From Candidatus Rifleibacteriota bacterium (GTDB lineage: Bacteria > Muiribacteriota > Ozemobacteria > Ozemobacterales > Ozemobacteraceae), in contig JAHISQ010000115.1 of the NCBI GenBank assembly GCA_018818125.1, positions 1 to 64,000 on the forward strand: a stretch of 64,000 nt of DNA, read 5' to 3'. The translations under genes were made by a program, and so were the position numbers. Each line of letters begins with the position of its first letter. Position 1 is the stretch's first letter. Under the pieces are notes generated by a model. That model saw only the letters and a list, made by a program, of their open reading frames with translations. It was not told the DNA's origin and ran no database searches. Shown here piece by piece: positions 1 through 8,286 of the stretch.

Positions 1-394
1 CGACTACTTTGAATTTGCCGTCGATAACCTGGCCGGTTTCGACAATATGTTCATCGTTTTCAAACTGGACAATGGCTTGTCTGAGTCCGTCGTTTCCACA
101 GATTCCGGTTACTTCTAACTTGAGTGGAGGTATGATTTCCTTAATTTTCGTTTCGTTAGAAGACTCATTTTTTGGCGGTCTTTCGATTTTTATGAGATCA
201 ATAACCTTTTTAACGATAACCGGCTTGAAGGGGTCATGGTTTGCCACTTCACCGGTGAATGCAAACTCCTGAGTAAGCAGGCCGATGGTATCGCTTTCGC
301 TGGTCTGGCTAGGTTCTGCAAACAGCGCAGCAGTCGAGAAGAAGATAACACTGGCGGCTACAATTACTTTGAGACCTTTAGCGAGCTTTATCAT
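1..394 (-). CDS. PilP/GspC-like pilus or type II secretion protein (partial, 3' end outside window)
   Basis: This minus-strand reading frame is open from an ATG at 394 to the window edge, so only the N-terminal 131 residues are visible. It begins with a signal-anchor stretch (MIKLAKGLKVIVAASV, then a hydrophobic run ending near LFAEP). The charged linker that follows contains GEVANHDPFKPVI, and then a compact domain has LEVTGICGNDGLRQAIVQ and VETGQVIDG. The pattern of a short anchor, a DPF motif and a small beta domain is typical of PilP and GspC, periplasmic inner-membrane proteins that link the pilus or type II secretion platform to the secretin. The start is well supported by AGGAGG at 401-406, six bases upstream. 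It lies 67 bp after the SpoIIE phosphatase stop on the same strand, so it may be co-transcribed or start its own unit. The family call is tentative because the C-terminus is missing. Confidence 0.55.
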   Translation of the reverse strand, partial: MIKLAKGLKVIVAASVIFFSTAALFAEPSQTSESDTIGLLTQEFAFTGEVANHDPFKPVIVKKVIDLIKIERPPKNESSNETKIKEIIPPLKLEVTGICGNDGLRQAIVQFENDEHIVETGQVIDGKFKVV

Positions 395-461
395 GATCGA
401 CCTCCTGATGTTGTTCTGAAAATGAAAACGTCAGAAGAACCAATCGGATTTAGATTATTAT

Positions 462-1610
462 TTAAACCTGCCTGATATCGACCAGACGCCCATCAGCACG
501 CAGCTTTTGAGCGAGCAGCTCAATTACTTTGTGACGCGACATTATGCCCTGTTGTCTAAACGCTATGTCAGCGTGACCAATATTTTCGCTGCCGCCAACC
601 ATGAAATTGATGCGGTCAGCATCAATCAGAGCATCATAAAGCCGGGTTACCGAAGAATAATGCTCGAAATAGACCGGGTCAGCGTCAAAAATATTGAAAA
701 GCTGATTAAGCGTGACCGCGCCTTCAGTGACCAGATCAACACCTTCGATACTGTAACCTGGAGGCGCAATCAGGCTGGCGTCAGCTTTGTTGATTTGCAG
801 CTGACGTTTGAGCTGGCGCGCAACTACTTGAGCCGTTGTAGCACCACAAACGATTTTGAGTCCTGGCATGTTTAAAAATTCTTCGACAACCTTGTTATCG
901 CGTGTCTTGTCGGCCGGAGGACCGGTAAAAACCGTTGCAACTTTGCCGAGGCGGCAGAGAGCTCCGACAACTGTGCAGTCGTCACCGCATTTTTTTCCCC
1001 ATAATTTGCGTGCATGCTTATGAACGCGCTGTGCAAGTTGGCTTTTAAACTCTCCGGAAACAAGCTGGTCGTTAACAAAGCGACAAACTTCGTCACTGCT
1101 CCAACCATTGCGGGTAGAACCGCCGATGCCAGCCAGAGTGATGCCGTCAGAGTAGAGTAGAAGCCCTTCGTCAGGCTCAAGAAAAAGGTTTGTTTCACTT
1201 ATCACATCATTGCCAAGAGGAAAATTGCGACGTTTTAAAACACTCGCCGAATGCCGACCAACGAAGATAGATTCAGGCATTTCGTAGGCAAGGACAGTTG
1301 TTTCTCCATTGTTAAGAATTCGGGCTACCGTAAAAACCGCGTAGGGCATATCGGTGCCTCGTGATTCATGCATGGTGTTAACCAGAGAACTAAATGCTCG
1401 ACGCAACGAAAAACCTTCGCTAAGCAGCGTTTCTAGACGAGAAATCGTCATATTGGCATAAATGTTCGCCTTTACACCAGACCCGATACCATCGGCGAGA
1501 ATGACAACGGTGGCCTCTGGAGTGCGAAATGAAAGAAATGCGTCGCCGCATACTCCAGCCGGCTTTTTGGCGTTCCAGGCGCTTGTTACTTCGACGTGAA
1601 GATATCCCAT
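462..1610 (-). CDS. SpoIIE/PP2C-type serine/threonine phosphatase, hydrogenase-linked (copy 2)
   Basis: This 382-residue protein is predicted to dephosphorylate Ser/Thr residues on a partner protein. The metal-binding acidic residues of the PP2C/SpoIIE fold are visible: D23 in GDAF, D40 in LADGIGSG, D155 in LLYSDGI and D210/D211 in GDDCT. After the catalytic part (about 1-222) comes a C-terminal domain of about 150 residues with TGPPADK, KIVCGATTA and EGVDLVTEG. The phosphatase at 5093-6292 has the same tail, so the two are paralogues. The start codon has a purine-rich site (AAGGAAGGGG) and overlaps the end of the upstream PAS-hydrogenase gene by 25 bp, indicating tight translational coupling. 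Phosphatases of this kind are known beside sensory [FeFe] hydrogenases in Firmicutes. No anti-sigma factor or kinase partner is visible nearby, so the target is unknown. Confidence 0.85.
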   Translation of the reverse strand: MGYLHVEVTSAWNAKKPAGVCGDAFLSFRTPEATVVILADGIGSGVKANIYANMTISRLETLLSEGFSLRRAFSSLVNTMHESRGTDMPYAVFTVARILNNGETTVLAYEMPESIFVGRHSASVLKRRNFPLGNDVISETNLFLEPDEGLLLYSDGITLAGIGGSTRNGWSSDEVCRFVNDQLVSGEFKSQLAQRVHKHARKLWGKKCGDDCTVVGALCRLGKVATVFTGPPADKTRDNKVVEEFLNMPGLKIVCGATTAQVVARQLKRQLQINKADASLIAPPGYSIEGVDLVTEGAVTLNQLFNIFDADPVYFEHYSSVTRLYDALIDADRINFMVGGSENIGHADIAFRQQGIMSRHKVIELLAQKLRADGRLVDIRQV

Positions 1611-3358
1611 CCCGGCCCCTTCCTTCTATTCTCGGTATCTTCTTCATCTTCTGCCAATTTAAGCAGATTTTCGATGATACTTTCGCCTCGCGCCGTGCTT
1701 TCACCAAGATATTTGGCCAGTTCCTGTGCCATTTTGACCTGATGTTCAAGCATTTCACGAGCCTGTTGAACTGTGCTGTATTTGAGACGCTCCAGTTCTT
1801 CCATGCTTTGACGACTGCTGGTAATATTTACAAAAATGCCAACCAGCTGTTTTTCTGCTTCGAGCTGATAGATAATCTGATGAGCAATCAGGTTATATCG
1901 CGAATGCTTAACTATTTCTTCAACCAGCTTTTTTTTGCCGGTGACGACTGTCTCAAATGGCTCAGGATCAATCAGATAAGAAATGTGCCGACCAAGAATA
2001 GCTTCGGAACATAAAAACATTTTTTTGAAAGCCGGGTTCATACTGATAATGTTTAGCCGGTCATCAAGCATGACAATACCATTCGGACTGGTCTCGATAA
2101 TGCGGTCTGTTCGTTGTTCAGCGAGGCGGCGCATGTATGGAATACACATTTCTGTTTCTGCAAATCCACGTAACACCGCAATAGCTTTATCCCGGCAGGT
2201 ATCATAGCCGCAGGCCCCGCAGTTGAGCTCGTCAGTTGGCGAATTTTTGCCGGTTGCGCTAAGAACTTTTTGAATATCTTCTGCGCTGAAATCTATTTGT
2301 GAACCTTCAGGCGGGTCTGCCTTATAGCTGGCAGCAATCAAATCGGCGGGTTCTGCTGACGTAATCTGGCTGCCCGGGTTTTTATCGGCATAGTTAATGA
2401 CCTGATGCCGACTGTCGAACAGGTTGCGCTCCTTTGGAGCGCCCGGGCCGTTAACACAACCCTGTGCACAAAACAGCGGCTCGACAAAGAGATTTTCGCC
2501 ATTTTTTTTGAGATTCTCGAACAATTTGTGTATTTCCGAGAAGCCGCTGACGGCAATTATGCTGGCAGCAAGGCTGTCAGAGCCAATTTTTGCAGTGCGG
2601 GTCAATCCACCGGGCAGAGGAAAAAACCTTGCTTCACCACCAGGTTCATCGTCAAAGCGACTGTCTTCAAGGCGATCGAGCTGAATATTTTCGCGCTCAA
2701 ACCATTCATCGAGTTCGTTAAAAGTCAGTACGCAATCAATTTTCTGCATGCCGCTGCTGTTGTCGGCTTCGCTCTTTTTGGCGATACATGGCCCGATAAA
2801 CACAACCTTGCAGTCGACTCCCAGCTTTTGCCTGATAATAGCTGCGTGAGCCAGCATAGGCGAGGCAACTGCGATAAGGTTCTCAACCAGTGCAGGCACA
2901 TATTTTTCGACAAAGCTGACTACCGCCGGACAGGCGGTGCAGATCGAAGCAGCATCCTTATGTTGGCAACGCAGGCTTTCTTCGGCGACATGGTAGGCGC
3001 CAATAGCTGTTTCGGCGACATGGGCAAAACCAAGCTTGCGCAATGCGGATGGCAGCCGACGACGTTGCCAGTCACTATAAAACGAAGCGAATGAGGGAGC
3101 AATACTTACTGCGACCCGATTTCCCGACTCTATTAGCCTAATTGCCTGTTCCAGGTCGTTGCGGTATTGTTTGGCGCCTTGCGGGCATTCTCTGATGCAG
3201 GTACCGCAGGCAATGCAACGATCCGGATCGACACTGGCCTGCCCATTATCCATGCGAATTGCTTTGACCGGGCATTGGCGTAGACAACGATAACAGTCGC
3301 GGCATTGCGCTTTATTGGTGAATACTACAGGACTCTTGGACGGTTTTTTAACTGTCAT
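1586..3358 (-). CDS. Sensory-type [FeFe] hydrogenase with Fe-S and PAS domains (copy 2)
   Basis: This 590-residue protein is predicted to sense H2 or redox state rather than to catalyse bulk H2 turnover. In order it has two [4Fe-4S] ferredoxin motifs (C19 to C29, C48 to C58), an H-cluster domain (about 80-310), a PF04060-type Fe-S motif CGACGYDTC with C380, C383, C388 and C405, a PAS domain (about 415-515) and a C-terminal helix. The three H-cluster signatures are degenerate but keep all four cysteine ligands: TACP (C143), IGPCIAKK (C191), and C297 and C301 in FCAQGC. The usual TSCCP motif is TACP here, so the proton-shuttle cysteine is replaced by Ala142. This architecture matches the PAS-bearing sensory hydrogenases (HydS, group C/D). 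The gene starts inside the previous hydrogenase gene and overlaps the phosphatase after it. It is paralogous to 6270-8009. Confidence 0.85.
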   Translation of the reverse strand: MTVKKPSKSPVVFTNKAQCRDCYRCLRQCPVKAIRMDNGQASVDPDRCIACGTCIRECPQGAKQYRNDLEQAIRLIESGNRVAVSIAPSFASFYSDWQRRRLPSALRKLGFAHVAETAIGAYHVAEESLRCQHKDAASICTACPAVVSFVEKYVPALVENLIAVASPMLAHAAIIRQKLGVDCKVVFIGPCIAKKSEADNSSGMQKIDCVLTFNELDEWFERENIQLDRLEDSRFDDEPGGEARFFPLPGGLTRTAKIGSDSLAASIIAVSGFSEIHKLFENLKKNGENLFVEPLFCAQGCVNGPGAPKERNLFDSRHQVINYADKNPGSQITSAEPADLIAASYKADPPEGSQIDFSAEDIQKVLSATGKNSPTDELNCGACGYDTCRDKAIAVLRGFAETEMCIPYMRRLAEQRTDRIIETSPNGIVMLDDRLNIISMNPAFKKMFLCSEAILGRHISYLIDPEPFETVVTGKKKLVEEIVKHSRYNLIAHQIIYQLEAEKQLVGIFVNITSSRQSMEELERLKYSTVQQAREMLEHQVKMAQELAKYLGESTARGESIIENLLKLAEDEEDTENRRKGPGWDIFTSK

Positions 3359-4805
3359 TTGCTTGATCCTTCAGTATTTTTTCAAGGAAGCGGCGGGCAA
3401 CGACCGGGTTGCTGATTACGCCGGGACCATGCATGCAGCCGCCTTCACAGGTCATGACTTCTATGAATGTAACGTTTTTCACGATTTTTTCAATTGCGCG
3501 CAGTGATGCAAAGGCCTTTTGATCAAGGCCGTTAAATATTTTTTCTTCAGCTTTAATTCCATTTTTGGCGGTGCCATTTACTACAGCGCTGCATACGCCC
3601 CCGGAAATAGCAAAGCTTCGACCGGTTGAGCTGGCAATGCGGTCAGAAGCAACGTCTTCACATTCGGCAACATCTATATTGGCGGCAATAAAGATTGAAC
3701 CAAGTTCTTCGAAAGTAAGAACATTCTCGACAAAATTGCAGGCTCGAGCTTCAGCTCGTTTTGCAACACAAGGACCGATAAAGATACGTCTGGCACCAGG
3801 CCATTGCTGACCAGCCCATTCTCCGGCGTATTGCATCGGACTCAATGTACTGGACACCAGATTTTTTATTTCGGGCATATGTTTGTCTACCGCTTGAACA
3901 TAGGCAGGACAGCAGGAAGAAGTCATACAAATACTGCCATGACCGATCCTTTCGACAAATTCGCCAACTTCTTTCTCTGCAGTTATATCAGCGCCATAAG
4001 CAACTTCTACAACGTGATCAAACCCAAGTTTTTTGAGAGCAGTAACGACCTGGCCCATGTCGGTATTAAATTGCCCTATGATCGAAGGTGCAATCAGCGC
4101 AATAGTCTTTTCATTCTTGTCCAGCATCGACCTGATTACATCAAAGATTTCCGAGCGTTCCATAATTGCTCCAAATGGGCATGCCTGAACACACTTGCCG
4201 CAATAAATGCATTTGTTTTCATCTATTCTTTCTATGCCGCGCTCATTCTGACTTATTGCATTGACCGGGCAAGCCTCTTCGCATGGAATAGGCTGATAAA
4301 TGATAGAATGATATGGGCAGGCCTTTGCACAAATCCCACAACTGATGCAGAGCATTTCATTGATTACGGCATGGCCATTTTCAATTTTAATGGCTTTTTT
4401 AGGGCAGTTCATCAGGCATTGTCTTGCCACACAGCCACGACAGGCATTGGTAACTCTGTAGTTGGCTCGAACGCAGGAACTGCAGGCTTCGTCAATGACT
4501 GTCAAAATCTTTTCATCCAGGCGACTGTCGCCTTTTTGTTCTGCTTCAGCAACATAACTTGCCAGGGTTCTTATTTCATCTTCTGGCTGTTCATTCTCAA
4601 TTGCAAAACCAAGCAGAGCCATCAGTCGATGATGCAATACGGCGCGATCGTGATGAACACAGCATCTCATCGCCTCATAGTCTTTCGGCGCCTGTTGCAA
4701 AGGAATAAAATCGATCCTGCTGTTCAGATTGCCGGCCAGCATCATTTTAGCAAGCCTGACTATAAGTTGCCGTTTAATAATTGCTGCATTGTTGATGTAG
4801 TTCAT
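3348..4805 (-). CDS. [FeFe] hydrogenase, group B-like, with multiple N-terminal 4Fe-4S motifs
   Basis: This is a 485-residue monomeric-type hydrogenase. The first 110 residues are helical and carry CC at 48-49 and C108/C111. Several ferredoxin motifs follow: CRGCVARQC ending at C134, CISCGICAKAC (153-163), CEEAC (175-179) and CIYCGKCVQAC (199-209). The H-cluster domain has both cysteines of the first motif (SSCCP, C298 and C299), the second motif as GPCVAK (C346) and the third as EVMTCEGGC (C453, C457). This layout and length match what I know as group B1/B3 [FeFe] hydrogenases, whose physiological role is poorly established. Unlike its two PAS-bearing neighbours it keeps the proton-shuttle cysteine, so it may be catalytically active. 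The start is preceded by AAGGAA. It lies 27 bp after the small [2Fe-2S] gene and overlaps the downstream sensory hydrogenase by 11 bp. Confidence 0.85.
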   Translation of the reverse strand: MNYINNAAIIKRQLIVRLAKMMLAGNLNSRIDFIPLQQAPKDYEAMRCCVHHDRAVLHHRLMALLGFAIENEQPEDEIRTLASYVAEAEQKGDSRLDEKILTVIDEACSSCVRANYRVTNACRGCVARQCLMNCPKKAIKIENGHAVINEMLCISCGICAKACPYHSIIYQPIPCEEACPVNAISQNERGIERIDENKCIYCGKCVQACPFGAIMERSEIFDVIRSMLDKNEKTIALIAPSIIGQFNTDMGQVVTALKKLGFDHVVEVAYGADITAEKEVGEFVERIGHGSICMTSSCCPAYVQAVDKHMPEIKNLVSSTLSPMQYAGEWAGQQWPGARRIFIGPCVAKRAEARACNFVENVLTFEELGSIFIAANIDVAECEDVASDRIASSTGRSFAISGGVCSAVVNGTAKNGIKAEEKIFNGLDQKAFASLRAIEKIVKNVTFIEVMTCEGGCMHGPGVISNPVVARRFLEKILKDQANDS

Positions 4806-4832
4806 TTGAAAGTTTCCTTTGCCAGCAGATAA

Positions 4833-5078
4833 TTAGTGGGTGCGCAGATATTCAACTATTTTGGGTATCGAGGCATTTTCCATCAGATAATCGTTAATTC
4901 TGACGAATGGCGCGCGGGCGTTTTCTCCATGGCAGGCCTGTAAGCAAGTAGAGCCAATTATTTCAACCTTTTCCTTAAGATCATCAGGCAAAACATCTTC
5001 GAGCATCATTAGATGCGCACCGCCAAGCACATAGCAGGTCGTGCCTGAACAGATGGTTATTTTGAATTTTTTCTCCAT
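4833..5078 (-). CDS. Small thioredoxin-like [2Fe-2S] ferredoxin (NuoE C-terminal-like)
   Basis: This 81-residue soluble protein has four cysteines spaced as in the NuoE/HydC [2Fe-2S] domain: C10 and C15 in CSGTTC, and C45 and C49 in CLQAC. It lacks the helical N-terminal part of NuoE and so looks like a stand-alone one-electron carrier. A longer frame starts with TTG at 5096, but I chose the ATG at 5078 because GGAG lies eight bases before it and because it leaves a clean 14-bp gap after the phosphatase stop. Its position between a phosphatase and a hydrogenase suggests that it delivers electrons to, or reports the redox state of, one of the hydrogenases. The partner is inferred from position only. 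Confidence 0.8.
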   Translation of the reverse strand: MEKKFKITICSGTTCYVLGGAHLMMLEDVLPDDLKEKVEIIGSTCLQACHGENARAPFVRINDYLMENASIPKIVEYLRTH

Positions 5079-5092
5079 TTTAATGACTCCGT

Positions 5093-6292
5093 TCAAATAT
5101 ATTGAATGCTTGTCTCTTTCAGCTGCTGATCTTCAAGTAAAGCGGCAATTTTTTTTATTACATTGCGCCTTATTTCAAGTTCAACCGGCATGTTCGGATC
5201 CTGATGAAATTCATTAACTCTGGTTCCGACCACAAAATCTATTATATCGCTGTTGAGCATCAGGCGGAGAATTTTTGTCGCAGGATTTTGTGGAAGATTG
5301 TCGGGGTCGCGTTTATCTTCGAGATATTTTGCCACTCGCCCGACAGTTAGAATTCCTTCGGTTATAAGATCCACACCCTCCATTGCTGCGCCTGGCGGCA
5401 AATCTGGATCTATGCGTTCAAATAGAACATGGACAGGCTGCCCGGTTTCGCGAGAGACAATATTGGCGGTAGTTCCGCCGCAAATGATTTTTTTTCCTGG
5501 AAAATTCTTGGCAAGCTCGGCCAGCATCACGTCTTTTCGCTGATCGTAAGGCGGCCCTGTCATAATCAGAAGTTTTCGTGGCTGTCTGAAATATATTACC
5601 CCGCAGGTTATGTCATCCAGCGCCTTGCCGCCATTATTTAGCCAGGCTTTTTCGACAATGGCAGTTGCCAGATCATGTGCAGAAATTTTCGGATCTTTGA
5701 CAATCAACGTTTTAACATATTCACCGGCTTTATCAGCACCCCAGCCGAAAGGCATTGAGTTACTGCCAATGCCGCTTTGGCTTACTCCGTCAGAAATCAT
5801 TATGATGCGGTCACCCGGCAGCGCATGAAAATCAGCCAGTAAAATAGGCGCCGGCTCTTTTCCTGTGCGAGCGACCTCTATCTGTTGGCGTTGCAGGTTT
5901 ATAATTTCATTCTCTCTAGCTACCATGACTGGTGGATTATCATATTCAACAATGCGAACATCGTTTTCAAAGTCTACGTCAACCATGGAGAATGTACTGT
6001 AACTGATGTGTCTTTGCGAGCACACAGGCAGAGTATCCATGATACTTCGTGCTGCTTTAGCAGGATCGCGGAAACTGGACATGTAGTTAATGCCCATAAC
6101 AGCTGTTAAGGTCGCGAGGACTCCAGCCTTAATTCCGCTGCCAAGACCATCTGACAACACAGAGATTACCCGCTGCTGTGCCTTCAGCTTGCGAGACAGA
6201 AAAACATCGCCGCCAGTACGCTGTTTCCCACAGTTCTTCTGGTGAAAGTCGACTTCAACACAGCAGTCACTAATATTGCTCGGGAAGCTCAT
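5093..6292 (-). CDS. SpoIIE/PP2C-type serine/threonine phosphatase, hydrogenase-linked (copy 1)
   Basis: This is a 399-residue predicted phosphatase. The metal-binding residues of the fold are D29 (GGDVF), D48 (SDGLGSG), D168 (ISDGVSQSGIG) and D226/D227 (LDDITCG). The C-terminal domain (about 240-395) repeats the motifs of its paralogue at 462-1610: TGPPYDQ, KKIICGGTTA and EGVDLITEG. The start has GGAGGAAC just upstream and lies 23 bp inside the end of the PAS-hydrogenase gene, so the sensor and phosphatase are almost certainly made together. The pairing with a PAS hydrogenase is the same as in the second pair. This suggests that each phosphatase reads out its own sensor. The substrate is unknown. 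Confidence 0.85.
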   Translation of the reverse strand: MSFPSNISDCCVEVDFHQKNCGKQRTGGDVFLSRKLKAQQRVISVLSDGLGSGIKAGVLATLTAVMGINYMSSFRDPAKAARSIMDTLPVCSQRHISYSTFSMVDVDFENDVRIVEYDNPPVMVARENEIINLQRQQIEVARTGKEPAPILLADFHALPGDRIIMISDGVSQSGIGSNSMPFGWGADKAGEYVKTLIVKDPKISAHDLATAIVEKAWLNNGGKALDDITCGVIYFRQPRKLLIMTGPPYDQRKDVMLAELAKNFPGKKIICGGTTANIVSRETGQPVHVLFERIDPDLPPGAAMEGVDLITEGILTVGRVAKYLEDKRDPDNLPQNPATKILRLMLNSDIIDFVVGTRVNEFHQDPNMPVELEIRRNVIKKIAALLEDQQLKETSIQYI

Positions 6293-8009
6293 TTAGTTCC
6301 TCCGGTTCACTGCCAAATGCTTCAAGAACATTGTTAAGGCGTATCTCGGTTTCAGAAGCATTTTCGCCAAGCAGATAAGCGATTTTCTGCACTGTTTCAA
6401 GATTAAGCCTGATAACTTCTTCAACTCGACGCACGACTTGATCACGTCTTACGTGTGGAACTCTTATATCCTGAATTACAGCGCCAACCACCTGCCCTTT
6501 TTCGATCGAAAATATCGAAAGATTAAGCTGGTGATCCTTAAAGCTGATGTCGTGATCAACCCAGTCTTCTCCGGTAACCAGAACCTTTCTGAAAACTTTG
6601 TGGAAAGTAACTATTTTTGAAAGCTGAGCGCCTTCCATACCTGGCAAAGCATCAAAAATCATCTCTATATCAGGTCCAAATATACTGGCAAATCGACGAT
6701 TGCATTCTATGATGCGCATACCTGAATCAACAATGACAACGCCGGCAGGCATTGCTTTAATGAGAGCATTGGCCTTTTTGCTGGCAAGTTTTCGCATATA
6801 TGAGGCACACATATTTTCCATTGCTTTGCCATTGAGCAATGCTTCGGCAAAGTCGCGACACGAATCATATCCGCAACTGCCGCAGTTAAGCTCATCTCTG
6901 GAGCTGGTTTTGCCAATTTTTTGCAGTGCAGCCCTGAGAACTGGCTCGGAATGTTGATGTTTTTGTATTTGAGCAATTTTGAGAGAAGCACTGATATCGA
7001 TGCCAGTTATCTCTCTGGTCACATCCGACGGTTTGCAGACATTGCTGAAAATGCTGTCGCGTTTGTTGATGGTAGCGTGTTTATGCCTCATTACCGGGCC
7101 GTTAACACAGCCGCCAGAACATGCAAGCAGCTCAATGAAGACCTGTCGGCGCAGCGGTCTTTTGTCTATTTCGCGCAGAGCAGATACTATGCCTTCAATT
7201 CCAGAAAAAGACATAAACTCAATGTCTTTTTTCTGCAATCTAGCTTTAACTCCAGAAATCATACCGCCATCTATGGGATAAAGGCCACCCTCAGCCGCGT
7301 TGTACGGAAAAAAATTAATATCATCAACAACCTTAAATTTATACGGATCTATGGCTTTCTCGGTAAACCATTCCTGAAGATTGCAAAAGGTGATAGCACC
7401 AAGTAGGTTTTCCTGGTAATACTCAGATTCGATTTTCTTGGCAACACATGGGCCGGCAAAGGCAATGCCGGTATTTGCATCACTGATGGACTTCAGAAAA
7501 CGGCTATGAGCAATCAAAGGCGAGGCTATTGGAGTGAAATATCGTGAATATTGTGGATAATACTTGTAGATCAGGTCGACAACCGTCGGGCAGGCGGTTG
7601 AAAGAAAAAGCGGCTGAGATGAGTTATCGATAAGTTCTGCAACTGCCGCAGACACCATCTGTGCTCCAACCGCTGTTTCAGAAACGTTATGAAAGCCAAG
7701 TGCATGAATTGCCTGTATAAATTGAGATAAATGCAGATCTTCAAATTCTGCTCGCCATGAAGGTGCAGTCGAAAGAATGATCTTTTTTCCAAGTTCCAGA
7801 AGCTTAACAATTGTTGGTACATCATTGCGAACTTTTTTGGCGCCAACAGGACAGACTTCTACGCAACGACCGCAATGAATACATAGCTCATCAACTATGC
7901 AGGCGCTGTTGTCTTCAATTTTGATAGCTTTGACCGGGCATTCCCGGACGCATTTGTAGCAGTCCTGACAGTCTGCTTTTTGAGTGTAAACTGGTTTAAG
8001 CTGATTCAT
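6270..8009 (-). CDS. Sensory-type [FeFe] hydrogenase with Fe-S and PAS domains (copy 1)
   Basis: The 579-residue protein has the same order of parts as the copy at 1586-3358: two [4Fe-4S] motifs (C14 to C24, C43 to C53), an H-cluster domain, a PF04060-type Fe-S motif (C376, C379, C384, C401), a PAS domain (about 412-515) and a C-terminal helix likely to be coiled. H-cluster motifs are TACP (C140), AGPCVAKK (C188) and LLACSGGC (C297, C301). Ala139 sits where catalytic hydrogenases have the proton-relay cysteine, which fits a slow, sensory H-cluster. An upstream in-frame ATG exists at 8024, but the ATG at 8009 follows GGGGGA by about five bases and is preferred. It overlaps the preceding [2Fe-2S] gene by 14 bp and the following phosphatase by 23 bp. 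Confidence 0.85.
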   Translation of the reverse strand: MNQLKPVYTQKADCQDCYKCVRECPVKAIKIEDNSACIVDELCIHCGRCVEVCPVGAKKVRNDVPTIVKLLELGKKIILSTAPSWRAEFEDLHLSQFIQAIHALGFHNVSETAVGAQMVSAAVAELIDNSSQPLFLSTACPTVVDLIYKYYPQYSRYFTPIASPLIAHSRFLKSISDANTGIAFAGPCVAKKIESEYYQENLLGAITFCNLQEWFTEKAIDPYKFKVVDDINFFPYNAAEGGLYPIDGGMISGVKARLQKKDIEFMSFSGIEGIVSALREIDKRPLRRQVFIELLACSGGCVNGPVMRHKHATINKRDSIFSNVCKPSDVTREITGIDISASLKIAQIQKHQHSEPVLRAALQKIGKTSSRDELNCGSCGYDSCRDFAEALLNGKAMENMCASYMRKLASKKANALIKAMPAGVVIVDSGMRIIECNRRFASIFGPDIEMIFDALPGMEGAQLSKIVTFHKVFRKVLVTGEDWVDHDISFKDHQLNLSIFSIEKGQVVGAVIQDIRVPHVRRDQVVRRVEEVIRLNLETVQKIAYLLGENASETEIRLNNVLEAFGSEPEELNELPEQY

Positions 8010-8286
8010 GATTTCCCCCGTCATTCAGAAAAAAATGATCAAGTATTTCAGTCACAGACTGCGGCAAAACTTTTTCAAAATGATGACCATCAATTGTTAT
8101 CACAGGAGCCGCTTTGCAACGATTATTGCACAGACATCCTTTAAAAGTGACGATTGCCTGCAGGTTTCTCTGAGCCAGGTATTGTTTAACAATTTCCACA
8201 CTGTGCTTGTTACCGCGAGTAAAGCAGGCACTACCCATGCACATGATGATTTCATGCTGAGGCATGTCGTTTGAATCGTTGCTCAT
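7996..8286 (-). CDS. Thioredoxin-like [2Fe-2S] ferredoxin, first gene of the sensory run
   Basis: This 96-residue protein has the cysteine pattern of a NuoE-type [2Fe-2S] domain: C16 and C21 in CMGSAC, then C53 and C57 in CNNRC, with an extra C51 next to the second pair. It resembles the C-terminal domain of HydA and the 81-residue carrier at 4833-5078. The ATG is preceded by AAGGAG at seven bases. As the first gene after a 347-nt gap it probably opens a separate transcription unit covering the sensory hydrogenases and phosphatases down to 462. Its likely role is to carry electrons to the sensory hydrogenase encoded immediately after it, with which it overlaps. This is inferred from context. 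Confidence 0.8.
   Translation of the reverse strand: MSNDSNDMPQHEIIMCMGSACFTRGNKHSVEIVKQYLAQRNLQAIVTFKGCLCNNRCKAAPVITIDGHHFEKVLPQSVTEILDHFFLNDGGNHESA

Noticed and set aside
3804..4832. Long plus-strand frame of 342 codons opposite the group-B hydrogenase
   Set aside because: The minus strand holds clear ferredoxin and H-cluster motifs in the same place; the plus frame has no family features.
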